The notes: generated by a model not told the origin, from the sequence alone. 64,000 nt of DNA from Selaginella tamariscina (GCA_003024785.1 PUQB01000400.1:160644-224643), one strand, 5' to 3'. Shown: positions 47,401 through 60,800, numbered from the stretch's first letter. Numbers and translations: made by a program.

Positions 47401-48317
47401 ATGCCTGGAGATACAGAAGTAAGAATAAAAAATTGAGTAATGTTTTGTGTACTTATATATGCTTATTATAACAGAAAGTTGTGGCGATCTACAAAGTGGG
47501 ATTGCATTGTGAGGGTTGTGCTCAGAAAGTGAGGAAACATCTCCTTAAGATACAAGGTGATGATAAATTAATACAGTTTAATGAAATTAATTAATATCTA
47601 ATTATATGTTTTTCCCAGAATTTGATGAACTCAAAGTGGATAGAAACTCCCACTTGGTAGTGGCCAAGTCAAGTAAACTGGATGCAGAACAAGTCTTGAA
47701 TAAGCTCCGCGAGCTGCACAGGGATGCACAGCTTGTCAAGCTCACAGAGGGAAAAAACAGCAACAACAACCACAAGCAAAAGTAATTGTTTTAATTAATT
47801 AGTTTAATAAGAGTTAATTAATTGTTAAACAGATATACACTACTGTTTTGAAAATGGGATTGAATTGTGAAGCTTGTGTTAGGAGAGTGGAGAACAAGCT
47901 GTATGGTGCATCAGGTTTGTTTAGCTAAGCAGAGAATATTCTCCTGTTGTGTTCTGATACATGCCAGTGACAGGCATCCAAAATGTCAATGTGGATCTTA
48001 AGAATAAGATGGTCACTGTTAAAGGTGTTATTGAGTCCAGTAAAGTACTGAAAATAGTCCAGGAGACAGGTAAATGTGTATGTATATGTGTGTATACACA
48101 TATACATACACACACGCGTGGAATGACAGGTAAGGCTGCTGAGATTTGGCAACCACCGGCACTGGCACCACCGACCTCGACGACAACTGTTCCACCAAGG
48201 GAAGAAAAGAAAGAAACAAAGGGAAAAAATCCTGATAAGGTGCCAGAGATTATGTACAGGATAGAAGTTCCTGAGTATATCAGAACTGAGAATCCAAACA
48301 CCTGTGTGTTCATGTGA
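47401..48317 (+). CDS. Heavy-metal-associated isoprenylated plant protein (two HMA domains)
   Basis: HIPPs bind metal ions with HMA domains and are anchored to membranes by a C-terminal prenyl group. Six exons fit: 47401-47418, 47475-47556, 47619-47781, 47833-47914, 47974-48069 and 48130-48317. HMA 1 has GLHCEGCAQKVRKHL (CxxC), HMA 2 has GLNCEACVRRVENKL (CxxC) followed by GIQNVNVDLKNKMVTVKG. A Pro/Lys-rich linker leads to the C-terminus NTCVFM, a CaaX box (CVFM). The only irregularity is one base of phase mismatch at the third intron, by a CAAAAG run. The start MPGDTE is short but in phase. It lies 248 bases upstream of the nuclease gene on the same strand. Confidence 0.88.
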
Positions 48318-48564
48318 TGTCTACATTTATTTCTTTTAATGACTAATAAATATATACATAAAAATATCTACATTTGTGGTCTTACATTGAAACACACACG
48401 CACACACACAGCATGCGTTATCCATGTATACGTGTTGAAAAGGACAAGTATGGGGAAACGCTTTGCCGACTTGAGCTGCTTTGAAACGTACAACAGAAAG
48501 CATCATTTACTTGAATAGTTTATAATATAACATATACATACACATATACCTTGTTTGTTTGTCC

Positions 48565-49864
48565 ATGGCGTTTTTGTTTCGTGCATTTGTCGCCACCATT
48601 TTGATAGTTCCTCCTGCTAATGCTTGGGGCAGCCATGGACACTATATCACCTGCATGATCGCAGAGGTAAACTATTATAATTATACTAAATAAGCAAATT
48701 ATACATAAATATCTATTTACACAGTCACTCTTCACTACATCAACAAGGAATGCAATAAAAACTCTGCTTCCCAGTGCCAACTTCACTAATGGTTCTCACA
48801 CACACATATACACACATACACACACACTGTAAAATGTAAATAGGGTGTACATGGGCGGATCGTGTCCGGACCTCGTACAAGTACAGGTGGAGTGCTCACT
48901 GCATTTCATTGACACCCCTGACCATCTCTGCAGTTATGAGTATGCGAGTAAGCCATTTTCATAGAATTAAATATTTGACGTAATAATATATAAATAAATT
49001 GCTGGGAAATTTATTTATTCAGGGGATTGTCACAACGGGAATGGAGTAAAGAATATGTGCTGTGCAGGAGCAATCAACAATTACACCTCTCAACTACAGG
49101 AATATCACTCTCACTTGTCTGCTTTGTCCTCTTGTAAGTACCCATAAATATAAATTGACCAGTTATTAAGAGCCTTCACACACATGTGTCCATATGTGTA
49201 TACGTGTGTGTGTGCGTGTGAGAGAGATGGTAATCTTTAACAAAAACGATAACAGACGTGAATTTGACGGAAGCACTTATGTTCTTATCACATTTTGTCG
49301 GGACATCCACCAGGTAACTGGAAAATGAAGATTTAATAGAAAGCTAATATATATTAAAACTCATATAGCCATTGCACGTTGGTTTCACATCGGATCTTGG
49401 TGGAAATACAATTAACCTTAAGTGGTTTAATCGCAAGTCTAATCTTCATCATGTACTTTGCGTGCGTGTGTGTGTGCGTGTGCGTGTGTGTTGTGATATT
49501 AAATATTATATGAAGAGCAGGTGTGGGACACTGATATAATCTCAACCGCGGAGAAACGATACTTCGACTCGGACTTTTCTGAAATGGCAAATGCAATAAG
49601 CATGGAGATCAATGTAATACACACATAAACACACACACACACAATATATATGTGTATGTATATAAAATCTCTCTCAGAATACGGAAGCAGCTCTATGGAA
49701 ACGCTGTGAGAATGGAAAGTTTTCGCCCAGACAAGTAAGTTGAATATACCTGTAGAATATAATGAGCATATACTCACCAGATATGCTGAGGAGAGCGTAA
49801 CAGCAGCTTGTTCGTGGGCTTATAAGAACGCTTCTTCAGGTTCAACTCTGGGTGGTATGATGAA

Positions 49865-49933
<69 letters not shown>

Positions 49934-50055
49934 TGCACATGAATTTGGTTGGTGCAGAGGACTACTTCCAATCTCGTTACCCTGTTGTCAAAGAACGACT
50001 TGCTCAAGGTGGAGTTCGGCTTGCCTCCATTCTCAACAAAATTTTTGCTAGCTAA
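48565..50055 (+). CDS. S1/P1-type bifunctional nuclease (two frame breaks)
   Basis: These secreted zinc nucleases cut single-stranded DNA and RNA, often in senescence or programmed cell death. A signal peptide (MAFLFRAFVATILIV...NA) precedes the mature N-terminal WGSHGHY, whose Trp and His bind zinc. Ten exons follow: 48565-48666, 48725-48791, 48844-48947, 49023-49133, 49256-49313, 49369-49452, 49521-49613, 49678-49734, 49781-49851 and 49958-50055. Motifs include CTWADRVR, HFIDTPDHLC, LTEALMFLSHFVG, PLHVGFTSDLGGNT, NLHHVWDT and the ending ERLAQGGVRLASIL. Two single-base losses break the frame, in exon 3 (near 48898, expected ..HLHF..) and exon 5 (near 49303, GGG for GGGG in VGDIHQ). Splice sites all fit, so assembly errors are a serious alternative to a pseudogene. 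Confidence 0.87.
49866..49930. repeat. (CT)n(CA)n microsatellite inside a nuclease intron
   Basis: A CT run followed directly by a CA run fills most of the last intron of the S1/P1 nuclease gene. Comparable runs sit in introns of the receptor kinase (14289-14312, TG) and the GYF gene (61560-61592, CA; 62401-62426, TGCG). Confidence 0.95.
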
Positions 50056-50956
50056 AAACATGTCTGTATGATTACATCTGATTGTTAAAATAAGCTGGTC
50101 AAACAGCAAATAGAAAATATTGTAATTGTTTTACGATGCTTTAATTTTTTTTTTTAAATTAATCATATCTTAGAAGCTTGAAGGATATATTCTAATCTGA
50201 TTTTTTTAAGAAATATCAATTTTAAAAAAGATTCATTTTTAAAAAACTTAAAATATTATAGTAATATCTTATGTTTAAGTATGAATACAGAAAATATGTT
50301 TTATTTAAATATAAAACATATTTAAAGCCTCAAAGTTAAAAAAATCTATATGTTTTAGGTAGCTCAATCAGCTAACTACCTAAACATTCTACATTTATTC
50401 TAAGATGCTTGCTCACCACACACATATATGTTTCAAATCTATGCACACAAAAACCATTAACTTGTTCTATAGTAAAGTTGGGTAACATAATAATTTAGCA
50501 TTTCCTTTTGTCTTATATGTAATTTTAACTTATAACTTTGATAAATATATACATATATATCTTATTATCTTTTATCAACCCTCATATATAGTTATCTTAA
50601 ATTTTGAATCTTAAATCTACGACCACACTAAATCCTAAACCCATGTATGTGTCATTTGAAAATGGTGTTAATCTTTTAATCATTGTTATCCTTTCGTGTT
50701 TTCAAATTGTTAAATCCTAAACCCATGTTTGTGTATTTAAAATGTTGTATTAATCTTTTAATCATTGTTATCCTTTAGTGTATTCAAATCGTTGAATCAA
50801 GACTAATATTATTTAAATTCAAATTGGTATAAATTAATTGTGATTTTTATTATAATGAAACCCTCCAAACTAAAATGTTTTATTTAAATTTTAGAATTCC
50901 TTAACAAAGGTTTAAAATATTATAAGTATTCACAATTTAATATGTAATTTAAGTAT
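50056..50956. other. AT-rich intergenic DNA
   Basis: No gene. Two imperfect copies of AATCCTAAACCCATGT...TTAATCTTTTAATCATTGTTATCC occur at 50630-50695 and 50714-50780, a local duplication. Confidence 0.5.
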
Positions 50957-51112
50957 TGTAAGATCCACGTGTACGGCTGCATGTGCACATATTATTATTA
51001 GGATAGTGGATTTTGATAACCGCCGGATTGGATTTAATTTAGACCACTCTATTTTATAAGTTAGGGTTTTGAACTAATGGATATATATATTTTTATATTC
51101 CGAGCTCTCACA
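50957..51112 (+). repeat. 5' LTR of element D
   Basis: 156 bases from TGTAAGATCC to GCTCTCACA, aligning with 56110-56279 through GCATGTGCACATA, TTATAAGTTAGGGTTTT and TATTCCGA. A weak primer site (TTGGTGGAGATGAG) follows. Confidence 0.75.
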
Positions 51113-51266
51113 TTGGTGGAGATGAGAGGCATCTCTAATTGTCCCTACGGAATGCTCAGATTTGTATTTTTTTTTTATTAATTTTCTTTGTCTTCTTAGA
51201 TTTAGTTTTTTTCATTGTTTAGATCTATTTATTTTTGTAGATTTTTTATCTTTTCTTCATATATGG

Positions 51267-52160
51267 ATCCACAATAGGTAAATTCTTTATCTGTGGAGCA
51301 GTTACTCATGCAGTTATTGAATGCCACATGTATGCAATTGAACAATCACTCTCAGCTGATGGCAGCATTCACAACCTAGGGTACTCCTCCTGTTCATTTG
51401 CAAACCCCCACATTCGGCCGGATTTTTTTGCAGAAATCCCAGAGATAATGTGTACCATTGGTTTGACCACTTCATTGTGGTTGCCACATATCATTCATGG
51501 GACAGTGCTCAGTGTTTGTGTGAGTTTCCTACTTGTCTTCAAGACACCGTTGTAATGATATAATGGTCTGGATGTTGCAACTTGTGAAGATTGGAATATT
51601 CTTCCAGAGATCTTCAGACGTGCATTTGGGCATGCACGACTGTAATGCTTTTCAGCAGTTGCATCATACATCAAAAGCCATCTCAGTCGATGATGTAGTT
51701 TGATGTTCGCTTTCAAAGCTTTCTATTGCGTGCAGAACCTAACATGTCGGAACGCATCAAGTTAGGTATGTTGTGGCCAGCACTTCGTCAAGACCTTGTG
51801 GGCTTGTGCATGCACTAGCTCCAGTGACTCTTGACGATGCTTTGAGGCTGGCACAACGATATGAGTCGTCACCTCTCCCACTTGCCCTTCACGTGCTCTT
51901 GTTCCACTTCATGTTGGGGATGGACCTGCTCCGATGGAGGTTGAGGCTGTTGCCGCTCGTGTACCAGCACAAGGTGGGCCCGAGGACGTGGACGTGCAGT
52001 TCGTTGTTGGGCATGTGATGAGGTTGGACACACGTATCGGCGTGTCAACGGTTTCCCGATTGGCGTCCCCCATTTCCAGGATGGAGGCCATGGCGTCAAC
52101 AACGTCCGGTTGGTGCTGCTGCAGTGGAAGGTTGTGATGCGGTGGATCTTCCGGGAAACG
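51267..52160 (+). pseudogene. gag relic of element D
   Basis: Broken frames. Recognisable are SERIKLGMLWPALRQDLVG (about 51744-51800) and a zinc-knuckle remnant CWACDEVGHTYRR (about 52006-52045), whose last Cys is replaced by Val. The same phrases in the same order are at 35660-36500. Confidence 0.6.
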
Positions 52161-52309
52161 ACGAATCGCACGAGTAGAGGAGGGTCCTCGTGCGAATAAA
52201 TTAGTGACCCCATCTTTCTTTCGGAGTATCATCAAGGGGTTTCGGCACCAAATCATCCGGTTTTCACTTTTCAAGCTCAATTTAATCACACGCCTCCTAT
52301 TTTCCTTTC

Positions 52310-53045
52310 AGTGTTTGGATACAGGTTCGAGTTTGTCCTCTATTTCTCAATCTGTTGCTACACGTTGCAGCCTTCATTTGCGTTGCGTAGAACCAGTCTT
52401 CATTCTGTACGGCAACGGAACACTCATGCTTGTTCGCGGGATGAAGTGGACATTGTTGTTCGTGTGTGATCGTGAGCTTGAGCTTCAATCTTTGTGGTGG
52501 TGCCGAATCAAGCTTTTCACTTATTCTTGGTATGGATTGGTTGACTCGCAATCATGCCAAGTGTGACTTTGAAAAGTCTCCCCCTTGTTTGACTCTCCTC
52601 GTCTTTTTCCATTCCTCTTACTTTATTCCACTTCGTCCATCTGCTTCCACCTTGCTTCCATCACTTTTGTCTCACTCTTACTTTTAACAATTTTTCTTTC
52701 GTGCTCTTTCTTTCCTTCTCTAAACCCATCAGATGATCGTTGTGCTGCAGTTGTAATCAACTTAAGAAAGTATACTGATCTTTTCAATTTCAACTTGTTA
52801 TCTAAGACTAAGATTGCAACACGCCACCCTATTCCAACTGGAGTTGCTAGGCCCATCAAGGTACTTATTCAGCGTCGGTTACCAAAGGAGCTCAAGATCT
52901 TACGAGTGAATGTTAAAGAGATATTAGAGAAAGGTGTTATCCGGAAACTCGAAAATCCTTGGGCGTCGAACCTTATCTTGTGATGAAGCCTGATGGGAGT
53001 ATTCGATTCTGCATTGACTATCGCCCATTAAATGAGGTAACCATC
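52310..53045 (+). pseudogene. Protease and reverse-transcriptase N-terminus of element D
   Basis: The retropepsin active site appears as CLDTGSSLSSIS (about 52314-52350) and the late motif as ILGMDWLTRN (52523-52552) in the next frame. An RT entry follows: LPKELKILRVNVKEILEKGVI, then NPWASNLIL, then, after a frame change, KPDGSIRFCIDYRPLN (52987-53034). It stops abruptly near 53045 at CTCAAAGGTAACACTTTGAG, a short palindrome, where unrelated AT-rich DNA begins. Confidence 0.72.
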
Positions 53046-53439
53046 TCAAAGGTAACACTTTGAGATGTTACACCTTTCTATTTTTAAATCAGAATTTAAG
53101 TATGTTATTTATAATTGATTCTAACTAATCTAAAATTTTAAATTTTAAATTAAACTTGATTAAGTTATTTAAAATACATAAGAATAAACTAATTATTTTT
53201 ATAAAAATAAAATTAATAATTAAGTTTATTTTCGTTTCATGCTTATTGTTTTACACAAACTAATATAATAAAAATATTTTAAATTTAATTATTGAAGAAA
53301 AAATTAATATTAATATTAAAAGCTTACCTGGTAAATGATAATTTTTAAGAGAAATAAACAAAATTCTATATACATTGTCTATTGTAATGTAATTACAATA
53401 AATACGTAAGTTAATTCTTGTCATGCACTTGTTTTATTC

Positions 53440-53860
53440 TTAGTTTTTATCCTACTCATGAGTCAAGCCTCTTTGCTCTTGGATCGTGGCTTGATAGTTT
53501 GATATTAATTGCTCTCATAGCTCCCTGATTTTCAATTACTTTTTTTTTTCCTCCTTGTTTTCCTCATGCTTTCCTTCACGGATCATGACAGATTTTACGC
53601 AATTTCAACACGAGCACCAAATGTTACTTCATGAGCTGGCTTGTGCCAAGTGGTCACATATTTACAAGGTTCTACCAACACGACACATGCAGCTGCTGAT
53701 GCATCCTCCAAGGCTGTTGCATAGGCTCTCTCTCAAGCATCCGTGGTTTCCTCTCCATCGAACTCTTCTTCAGAGCCAAAGATCAGCATGTTAAAGAAGT
53801 TCAGTGGTAATCGCACAAATTTTCAAGGTTTTCTGAATTAGATCAGGCTTTTGATCCGCA
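53440..53860 (+). pseudogene. Element B LTR end and gag start, inserted in element D
   Basis: The tail of a B LTR (AGTCAAGCCT...GGATCGTGGCTTGATA) precedes a gag start at 53588 that closely parallels 3929-3690 on the other strand (TTTCAACRCGAGCACCAAATGTT). It has an early frameshift. Only about 270 bases of gag are present. Confidence 0.65.
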
Positions 53861-53959
53861 TGTAACCACGCCACTACTCAACTGATGCACAAAAGGTTGG
53901 TCTTTTGGCATCCTTACTAGTTGGATTTCCACAGGCTTGGGTTACCCCTTTGCAAGAGC

Positions 53960-55285
53960 ACCAACTTCTACCCAACGAGTTAGGTAATTAAAAGCAATAA
54001 TAACATACTCGTTGCCAGCAGTTGATTACGGAAAAGGTCTCATCAAATCAAATGCCACCAACTCAAACGGACGAGAAACTGTAATTGACTCCAATCGTCT
54101 TTCTGAAGCACATGGGGGTTATTGCGAGCTTGGCACCACACATAGCTACGCACATACCGAATCACATATCCTCGCAACTCTAGCCAATAGAAAGATCTGT
54201 GCAACTTTTCCATTACACGACGATGTCCATGTGCTCGCCAAATAAGAGAGTCATGGTAAGCATGGAGGAAGCGTGGAATGAAGACTGAAGGCACCACTAA
54301 CTGCAAAGGATCATCTGGATCAGTCCCCACAAAATAAAGAAGGTTGTCCTGAAGGCGATGTTGCAAATATAAATGCATGAAAGGCAAGTCATCAGCAAGT
54401 GATGCAAATTCTCAAACCCATTACGAAGTCTTCGAATCCACGACTCAACCTTTTGAGCTTCCCGAACCTCATCCAAAGACGGCAAATCTAACTCTGCATT
54501 CTGCAGATGCTGAATGTCAAGCACAGCAACTACTGATGGTATGGAATCTTCGTCCAAAAAGTCCACTAAAGCTGGAACAATTGGTTCCTATAGAGCAACA
54601 AAAAGAGAGAAGGTGGAAGAGGAGCCCAAGAAAAACATCAACATTAGCCATAGAACTTCCTGGGCAATGAACAACTTCAAAATTGTAAATTTAAAGTTCA
54701 AGGCCCACCGAGCAGTACGACCAATCAAATTCTTCCGTTGAACAACGAAGTGACTGCTGTATGATCGCCTTCCAACAACATCCGTGAACCATGCAAGTAG
54801 GCATGGAGCTTCTCAAAACCCCAAACTGCTGCTAAACACTCCTTTTCTGTCATAGAGTAGTTCACCTCTGCTGGTTGCAATGTATGACTGATGTACGCAA
54901 TGGGATGTCGTTGGCCAGAAACACTCATACTCTCATGAATCAATACACCCCCAAGGTCGATGTTAGAAGCATCTACACGCAAAAAGGACGGGTGTAACCC
55001 GGGTATGCCAAAACTGGAGAGTCATCAACAACTCTTTGAGATATGCAAATGCCTGTTTGCAATTCTTAAACCAAACAAAAAAATCCTTAACGACTTCAAC
55101 AACGCCTGCAATAGTGCAGTACGATTTGAAAGATGATCCACAAAACGACCTAGATATTGTACCTTGCCAAGAAAACGTTGCACATCATTCACACACTTTG
55201 GCATAGGGAACTTCAAAACTGCAACTAGTTTGTCATGATCGACTTGCAAACCTTCACGTGAATGCGATAACCTAGATAAGTGCAA
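53960..55285 (-). pseudogene. Ty3 pol relic on the minus strand: RT end, RNase H, integrase start
   Basis: In minus-strand order: the RT-RNase H connection (FPMPKCVNDVQRFLGKVQYL, 55285-55025), RNase H (MRVDASNIDLGGVL, YSMTEKECLAAVW, 54982-54725), a spacer, an integrase zinc region (HGHRRVMEKLHRSFYW, 54300-54200) and the first integrase catalytic part (FELVAFDLMRPFP, about 54025-54065). It lies opposite to the surrounding element D and comes from a different copy. Several frame breaks. Confidence 0.75.
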
Positions 55286-55329
55286 CTGCTTTTGCTGTTG
55301 GTTAGTTTCTCCTTAATTAAGTCGTGTTT

Positions 55330-55670
55330 TAACATTCTGTCCGGAGCCAATTCTCTCGGATAATGGTCTTACATTTATGACTGAGGCATTTCATGTTTTA
55401 ACGTCTTGACTAGGGATACACCACACTTTCACAAGTGCTTATCATCCTCAGACAGATGGTTTAGTGGAACGGCTCGTCAGAACCTTGAAGGGAATGATCG
55501 CGAAGTATGTGAACTTTCAACATTCGGATTGGGATAGTTATTTGTCATCTCTCCGATATGCTTATGTCACTGTAGTACAAAGTTCCATTGGTACTTCTCC
55601 ATATAAGCTCTTATATGGTCATGACCCAGTGTTGCCAACGGAGTTGGGTTTGCCTTCTCGATTACCGTAA
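55330..55670 (+). pseudogene. Integrase core of element D
   Basis: The plus-strand frames give ILSDNGLTFMT (second Asp), HHTFTSAYHPQTDGLVERL (catalytic Glu) and SIGTSPYKLLYGHDPVLPTE, the typical end of a Ty3 integrase core. One stop falls in between. The remaining C-terminal region to 56100 is heavily broken. Confidence 0.75.
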
Positions 55671-56109
55671 GCTACTGATGCTAAGTCGTGGGATCGGTAT
55701 CTAATGAGTATTCTTCTATTGGTTTGTGCGGAGTCAGTAGAACACTTGGGCCGTACAAGTAGAACAACAACAACGCTACAACTTGCATCATCGTTCTCCT
55801 GCGGAGTACAAGGTTGATGAACTGGTGTTGGTTCATTTTTCCAAGTTTATGGTACATGGTTTAGTTAAGAGTCTCCTTCCTTAGTGAAAAGGACTGTATC
55901 GAGTGCTACAACAAGTAGGGTCACAGGTTTATGAGGTTCAGCACAACATTCAACCAGATCCTTTGGAAATTGTACATGTCAACGGTTAAAGTATTTTGTG
56001 CAACAGGAATAAGTTGTGCTACAATGCCTCCTCATGATGTTCTTCTAGATCCGGACCCATCTAAAAGAGAACCCTAATCAACTTACATCCTTCCCAAAGA
56101 AGGAGATGA

Positions 56110-56279
56110 TGTAAAATCCATGTGTACAACTGCATGTGCACATACTATTATTAGCATAATAAATTTTAATAGCCATTGAATTAGATTCAATATGGACCAC
56201 TTACTCTTATATATAAGTTAGGGTTTCTGAATTAATGAATATAAACATTTCTATATTCCGATCTTTCCAATCTCTCACA
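56110..56279 (+). repeat. 3' LTR of element D
   Basis: 170 bases from TGTAAAATCC to CTCTCACA, preceded by a purine-rich tract. It differs from the 5' LTR at many single positions, implying an old insertion compared with the LARD-type element. Confidence 0.75.
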
Positions 56280-57149
56280 ATATTTTAAAAGGTTTCATTA
56301 TAAGAAAATCAATACAAATTATATTGGACTAACTATCTTATATATATTAATTATGATGAGTGAAAATAATTATCTTATATATGTTATTTATGATAAGCTT
56401 GAGTAGATTGCAATATTATTTTTTTTTAATTTCTAAAATATTAAATTCTAAATGTTTATTTATTTGACTAGTGATCAAATATGAATGATGACTTCATACT
56501 TATTTATTTAGTTATCGCCCTTGGATAAATATAATATATCAAGTTTAAAGGTATTTACAGCATATATATATATATACATACACACAAACACATTTATATG
56601 TACAACGTATAACCCAATTTAAATAATATATATTGCTTTCAGGAAAAGTTAAAATATCAACATGGGGAGATCCGGGAGTACCAATTGAGCACTGGGATAT
56701 CTCAAATCCTATTGTTTTATAAATTATATCCCATGAGTATAACTTTACACGCAGAGTGTATACTCTTCCTCTGCTTGAAAAGATAAGTGTGCCTATATAT
56801 ACATACATAGAGAGAGACACACACACAAACAAAGCACTAACACTAACACCAGCTCATAGGAAAATAGTCTTAAGAACCAATACTTCAATAAATCTAAAAC
56901 CAGTTTATAGTGTCTCTCTCTCACACAGTGTAGATCACATGGTCTGTCCAAAAGGGCAGCATAGCCGCTCCCATGGCAATGGAATATGTGATACCCAGCA
57001 AGCTCGGAATCCAGCTTTTGCACACACAAACAAAGCACAAAAAGCCTACCATCAACAAACTGCATACTTTTGATCTGTGATAGAATCCACTGGTGGGCTT
57101 TACGGCAACAAATCAGTCCGCCCCACTCAACATTTTCAATCCTATCATC

Positions 57150-57203
<54 letters not shown>

Positions 57204-57841
57204 AGGAAGTACGTGTACATATGAAACAGTATGTGCTACATAGAACAGGTAAGTAGAAAAGGGGTAATAAAAAAGTACTCAAATTGTGCCTTAATAAAGT
57301 ACAAGAATAGAAGCATATTGACAAATGTTATTTGTTCGTTAGAATAGACACTGCATAAACAATATACAGCTTTTATCAAATAAGTATACACACACACACA
57401 CACACACTCACACGCACTGTCTGAGTTTGTGCATGCGTTAATTTTAGAGAAAAAGAGTACCTTGTTGTTTGGTCGTGCACTGAGATATACAATCAACGGC
57501 TCGGACTTCCAAGTTGAAATCATTGCTGCAATAAAAAAGAACGTATCGCCTATCAAAAATCATACATTTCTTACAACACGTGAGAGAGAGACACCAACCT
57601 CATACAAAGGCATGGCTCTAGCAAGTATTGTCAGGACTTTACACAACCACAATCATAAATTATGTTATAATGCTGCTATACAGACACACACACAAGAGTT
57701 ATATGAAAAAGTCTTATCAGGACTTTGTAAGGAGTCATACAAGCAGAAAGAGAATATATATTGTTAAACATGCACGAGTACATACCGTTTTCCATAAGAA
57801 TGACTGCGGAAGCGAGAAAAATTAGAACAACCAGGCATTCA
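56280..57841. other. Spacer downstream of the GYF gene, with microsatellites
   Basis: No separate gene recognised. It contains a CT then TA microsatellite (57151-57205), a CA repeat (57389-57417) and several short open frames without features. The right side probably holds the 3' untranslated region of the GYF gene. Confidence 0.45.
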
Positions 57842-60800
57842 TCACATGTTGTCAAAGCGCTGAATTTCCCCATTAATATTCGGTTGCTCGCAACATTGAA
57901 TCCTAGAAGAGATGGATCCACCATCTTCTTCCCCTTCTTTGTTTTCCTCTTAACAGGTGCTTGATTTATCTTCTGCCTTTGACTCCGAACTAAACACCTG
58001 TAACATAAACAACACATAAACAACACATATTAAAACATACAAGTGCATATATTCTTAAAATCACAAGTATATATGCACCTTCATCTTTATTGTCACCAGA
58101 GAGAGAGAGAGAGAGATTAATATGTACACATTTAGACGTGTATGTATAGATATATGTGGGTGTATGTACCGGAAATACAATACCTGTATCATTTGGGGTG
58201 TCATAAGCTCCCGACAACGTAAAAATTCGCCTTTAAAAGCTTGCATCAGGGCCATTCCCGAGGTACTGTGAGAGGTAGTGTTCAGCCTCCAGAACAGATG
58301 GTAACGAAATACAATATTCTAAATGTCCCATGTCTATCCACAAACAAAAACGAATAAATCTCAAATGTACATTAAGTGTGTGCTCGCAACCGCAGTGGTT
58401 GATTATTGAGCCATGTAAACTATATATTAAGAGTACCTTGGTTTCCAGTGAGCTCCTTGATTTGGGTTTCACACCAGCGTCGAAAGGCCTTTACATCTGC
58501 GGCTGTGAGCAAAGACTGAGGCGCTAGAGGGATCTGAGAACCTATAAATAAGCCAATCTTAGCACTAAACTGAATCGATTCGCTTATACTAGTGATATGT
58601 GTCTTATGAATATATGAATGTTGCATGTATGTTCGTTCACCTTTGGAAAGTGCTGGTGATTGAACAGCTTGCTGAAACTCTGGACTACCTGAAACTATTC
58701 CTGCTAAACCATTTGAAACAATATCTACAGATGACCTGCAAAAAGAACAGATTAACAATTGGAAGTAAACCAGTATGTGAAGTATAATATAAACAATCTG
58801 TAGCATCTTATATGGGACATTCATTATTCAATATCATTCAAGGTATATACTAAGAAATTTGTGACAATTATTACCTCTAATATTTCAAAAACTAGATATA
58901 CGCTCCTGTTGACATGATTTACGTGAATAATCGTGAGTATTAAACTGATCAAATTTGACTCTCAACTGGATGTATATCTCTAATGTAAGCAAATGCGGTG
59001 ACTTCCATTCAACAGTGATGTGCGGGTACTATGTATACTATATACCTAGTATCGATATATAGTAATACTTTCATGTATCAAATGCAATATATATCAAAAT
59101 ACCAACTTACTTTGAGTCGAACTCGTGCAAACCTGGAACCTCAGAAGCAAACTTCTCATGGCTAGACCGTTCTCGAGTGGCTTATTCATCTTTCTGGCCT
59201 CCACATCTCTAACAGGCGCATGAAAACCATCAGACACGAACCCATCATAAGAAGAAACACTACCATAACCCTGTTGATTAGCTGGATAATTCTCCGGGTT
59301 AGCGAAGTTTAAGCTTAAACTCCCATTACGTTGTAAACCATTCCCTGCACCACCTGCCCAGTCCCTCATTTGCCGGTCAATCTTCACTTTCCTCTCATGA
59401 AGCTGCTGGTTCCTCATTAGTTGCTGGAGCATATACTCCTGGACGATAAACCACCATGTAAATCCGTCCCGTATTGCTCCTGTTGCATAAGCTGCTCGTG
59501 GGGTAGTGGGCCTTGATCCAGCCGCACACGTGGGTTCATGATCGCCTGCAGAGATTCTTTTGTGAGACCTTGATGAACTTCATTCCTTGGAAAGTAATCC
59601 GCCTGTCCAAATCCTCTCTCGTCAAAACCTGCATAAGAGATACGGCAGATATGTTTTAATACATACACATGGATTCATGTACATATTGCATGTAACTATG
59701 CGCACATGTACGTTTATGTATGCGTTATTGAAATGAATATACCTTTCTTAACACACACACCACACACACACACATAATTAACACAATAGAATATTATCAG
59801 ATAACATAGAATCGAAAATACGGACATTAAATATTAATTTATTTTGTTTGATTGTTTTTGTTTTCAAATCATAGACTTAACTATGTCAACATTATAGCAT
59901 AGCAATCGGACATATTATTACAATAACCATTACAGCCTGCAAGTATATAAAACACAGCAACACAACTTGGAACTGGTTCATTCTAAACCCATATACCCAT
60001 ATACACAAAAAAATAAAACATACTATATCCCACACAAACACCACCCACCCACACACACACACACCTGCTGCATCACGAGAATACAAAGCTGGCAAACTGT
60101 TCTGATGCTGCAACCGAGGTTGTTCGTGTACATTCTCCACCCGCGCAGGATACCCGGAATCGTCTACTTTCCAAACACCAGAAATTCGGCGCTCATGGGA
60201 GCTTAAACTGGGAGCTCCACCACTTAGAAGCCTTATTAACTCCTGTTCCTGTTGCTTCTTCTGTAGAAGCTGCATGAGCATCTCATGTTGGTGCCTCGAT
60301 TGCATCAGCTGCAACGTGAGAACAGATATAAGAAACATACATACACTTGACACAACGTGACAGCATATATATATAAGCACACACACGTAAAGACACATCT
60401 CCTAGCACGTTATTTCAGATTGTAGACAGATTTTTGGAAAACGAATGTAAATGCTTACATAGCATGGACGTATATTTAGTATGATGCAAATTAGTCAAAG
60501 GATTATATATAATGAATGCCAACTACCCATAGGAACGATTAACTATATATAACTACTGGTATGATTAACTTTACCTGAAGATACTGGTCAGATAATGAAC
60601 TTATGATCCTCTCTTCCTCCTGCTGCTGCAAATTTGCTTCTCAAGACCGTAGAGCTGCTGCTGACGCTACATGACACATAAATAAGTAGATATAAAACAT
60701 ATATGTACACAGACAAGTGCTTGGATACATACAAGACCGTCATATTGGTACTTGCTGCTCTGCTGTTGCTGCTCCTGCCGCTGTTGTTGCTCAATCAGAT

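Larger units (their letters stand above)
50957..56279 (+). mobile_element. Ty3-type retrotransposon D, decayed, with foreign retroelement DNA in its middle
   Basis: Very short LTRs (50957-51112 and 56110-56279) start TGTAARATCC and end CTCTCACA. Flanks AGTAT and AATAT could be a mutated target duplication. Plus-strand gag, protease and the N-terminal half of reverse transcriptase run to about 53045, and the plus-strand integrase core resumes at about 55330. Between them lie a plus-strand B-type gag start and a minus-strand RT/RNase H/integrase relic, so the element's own RT core and RNase H are missing. The purine-rich AAAGAAGGAGATGA precedes the 3' LTR. Confidence 0.75.

Noticed and set aside
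47961..48317. A continuous 118-codon open frame at the end of the HIPP gene read as a separate gene
   Set aside because: It reads through a 60-base intron made of TG/CA repeats. The flanking parts are the last two exons of the HIPP gene.
54012..54245. A 77-codon plus-strand open frame
   Set aside because: It is antisense to the minus-strand integrase relic, whose motifs explain the sequence better.
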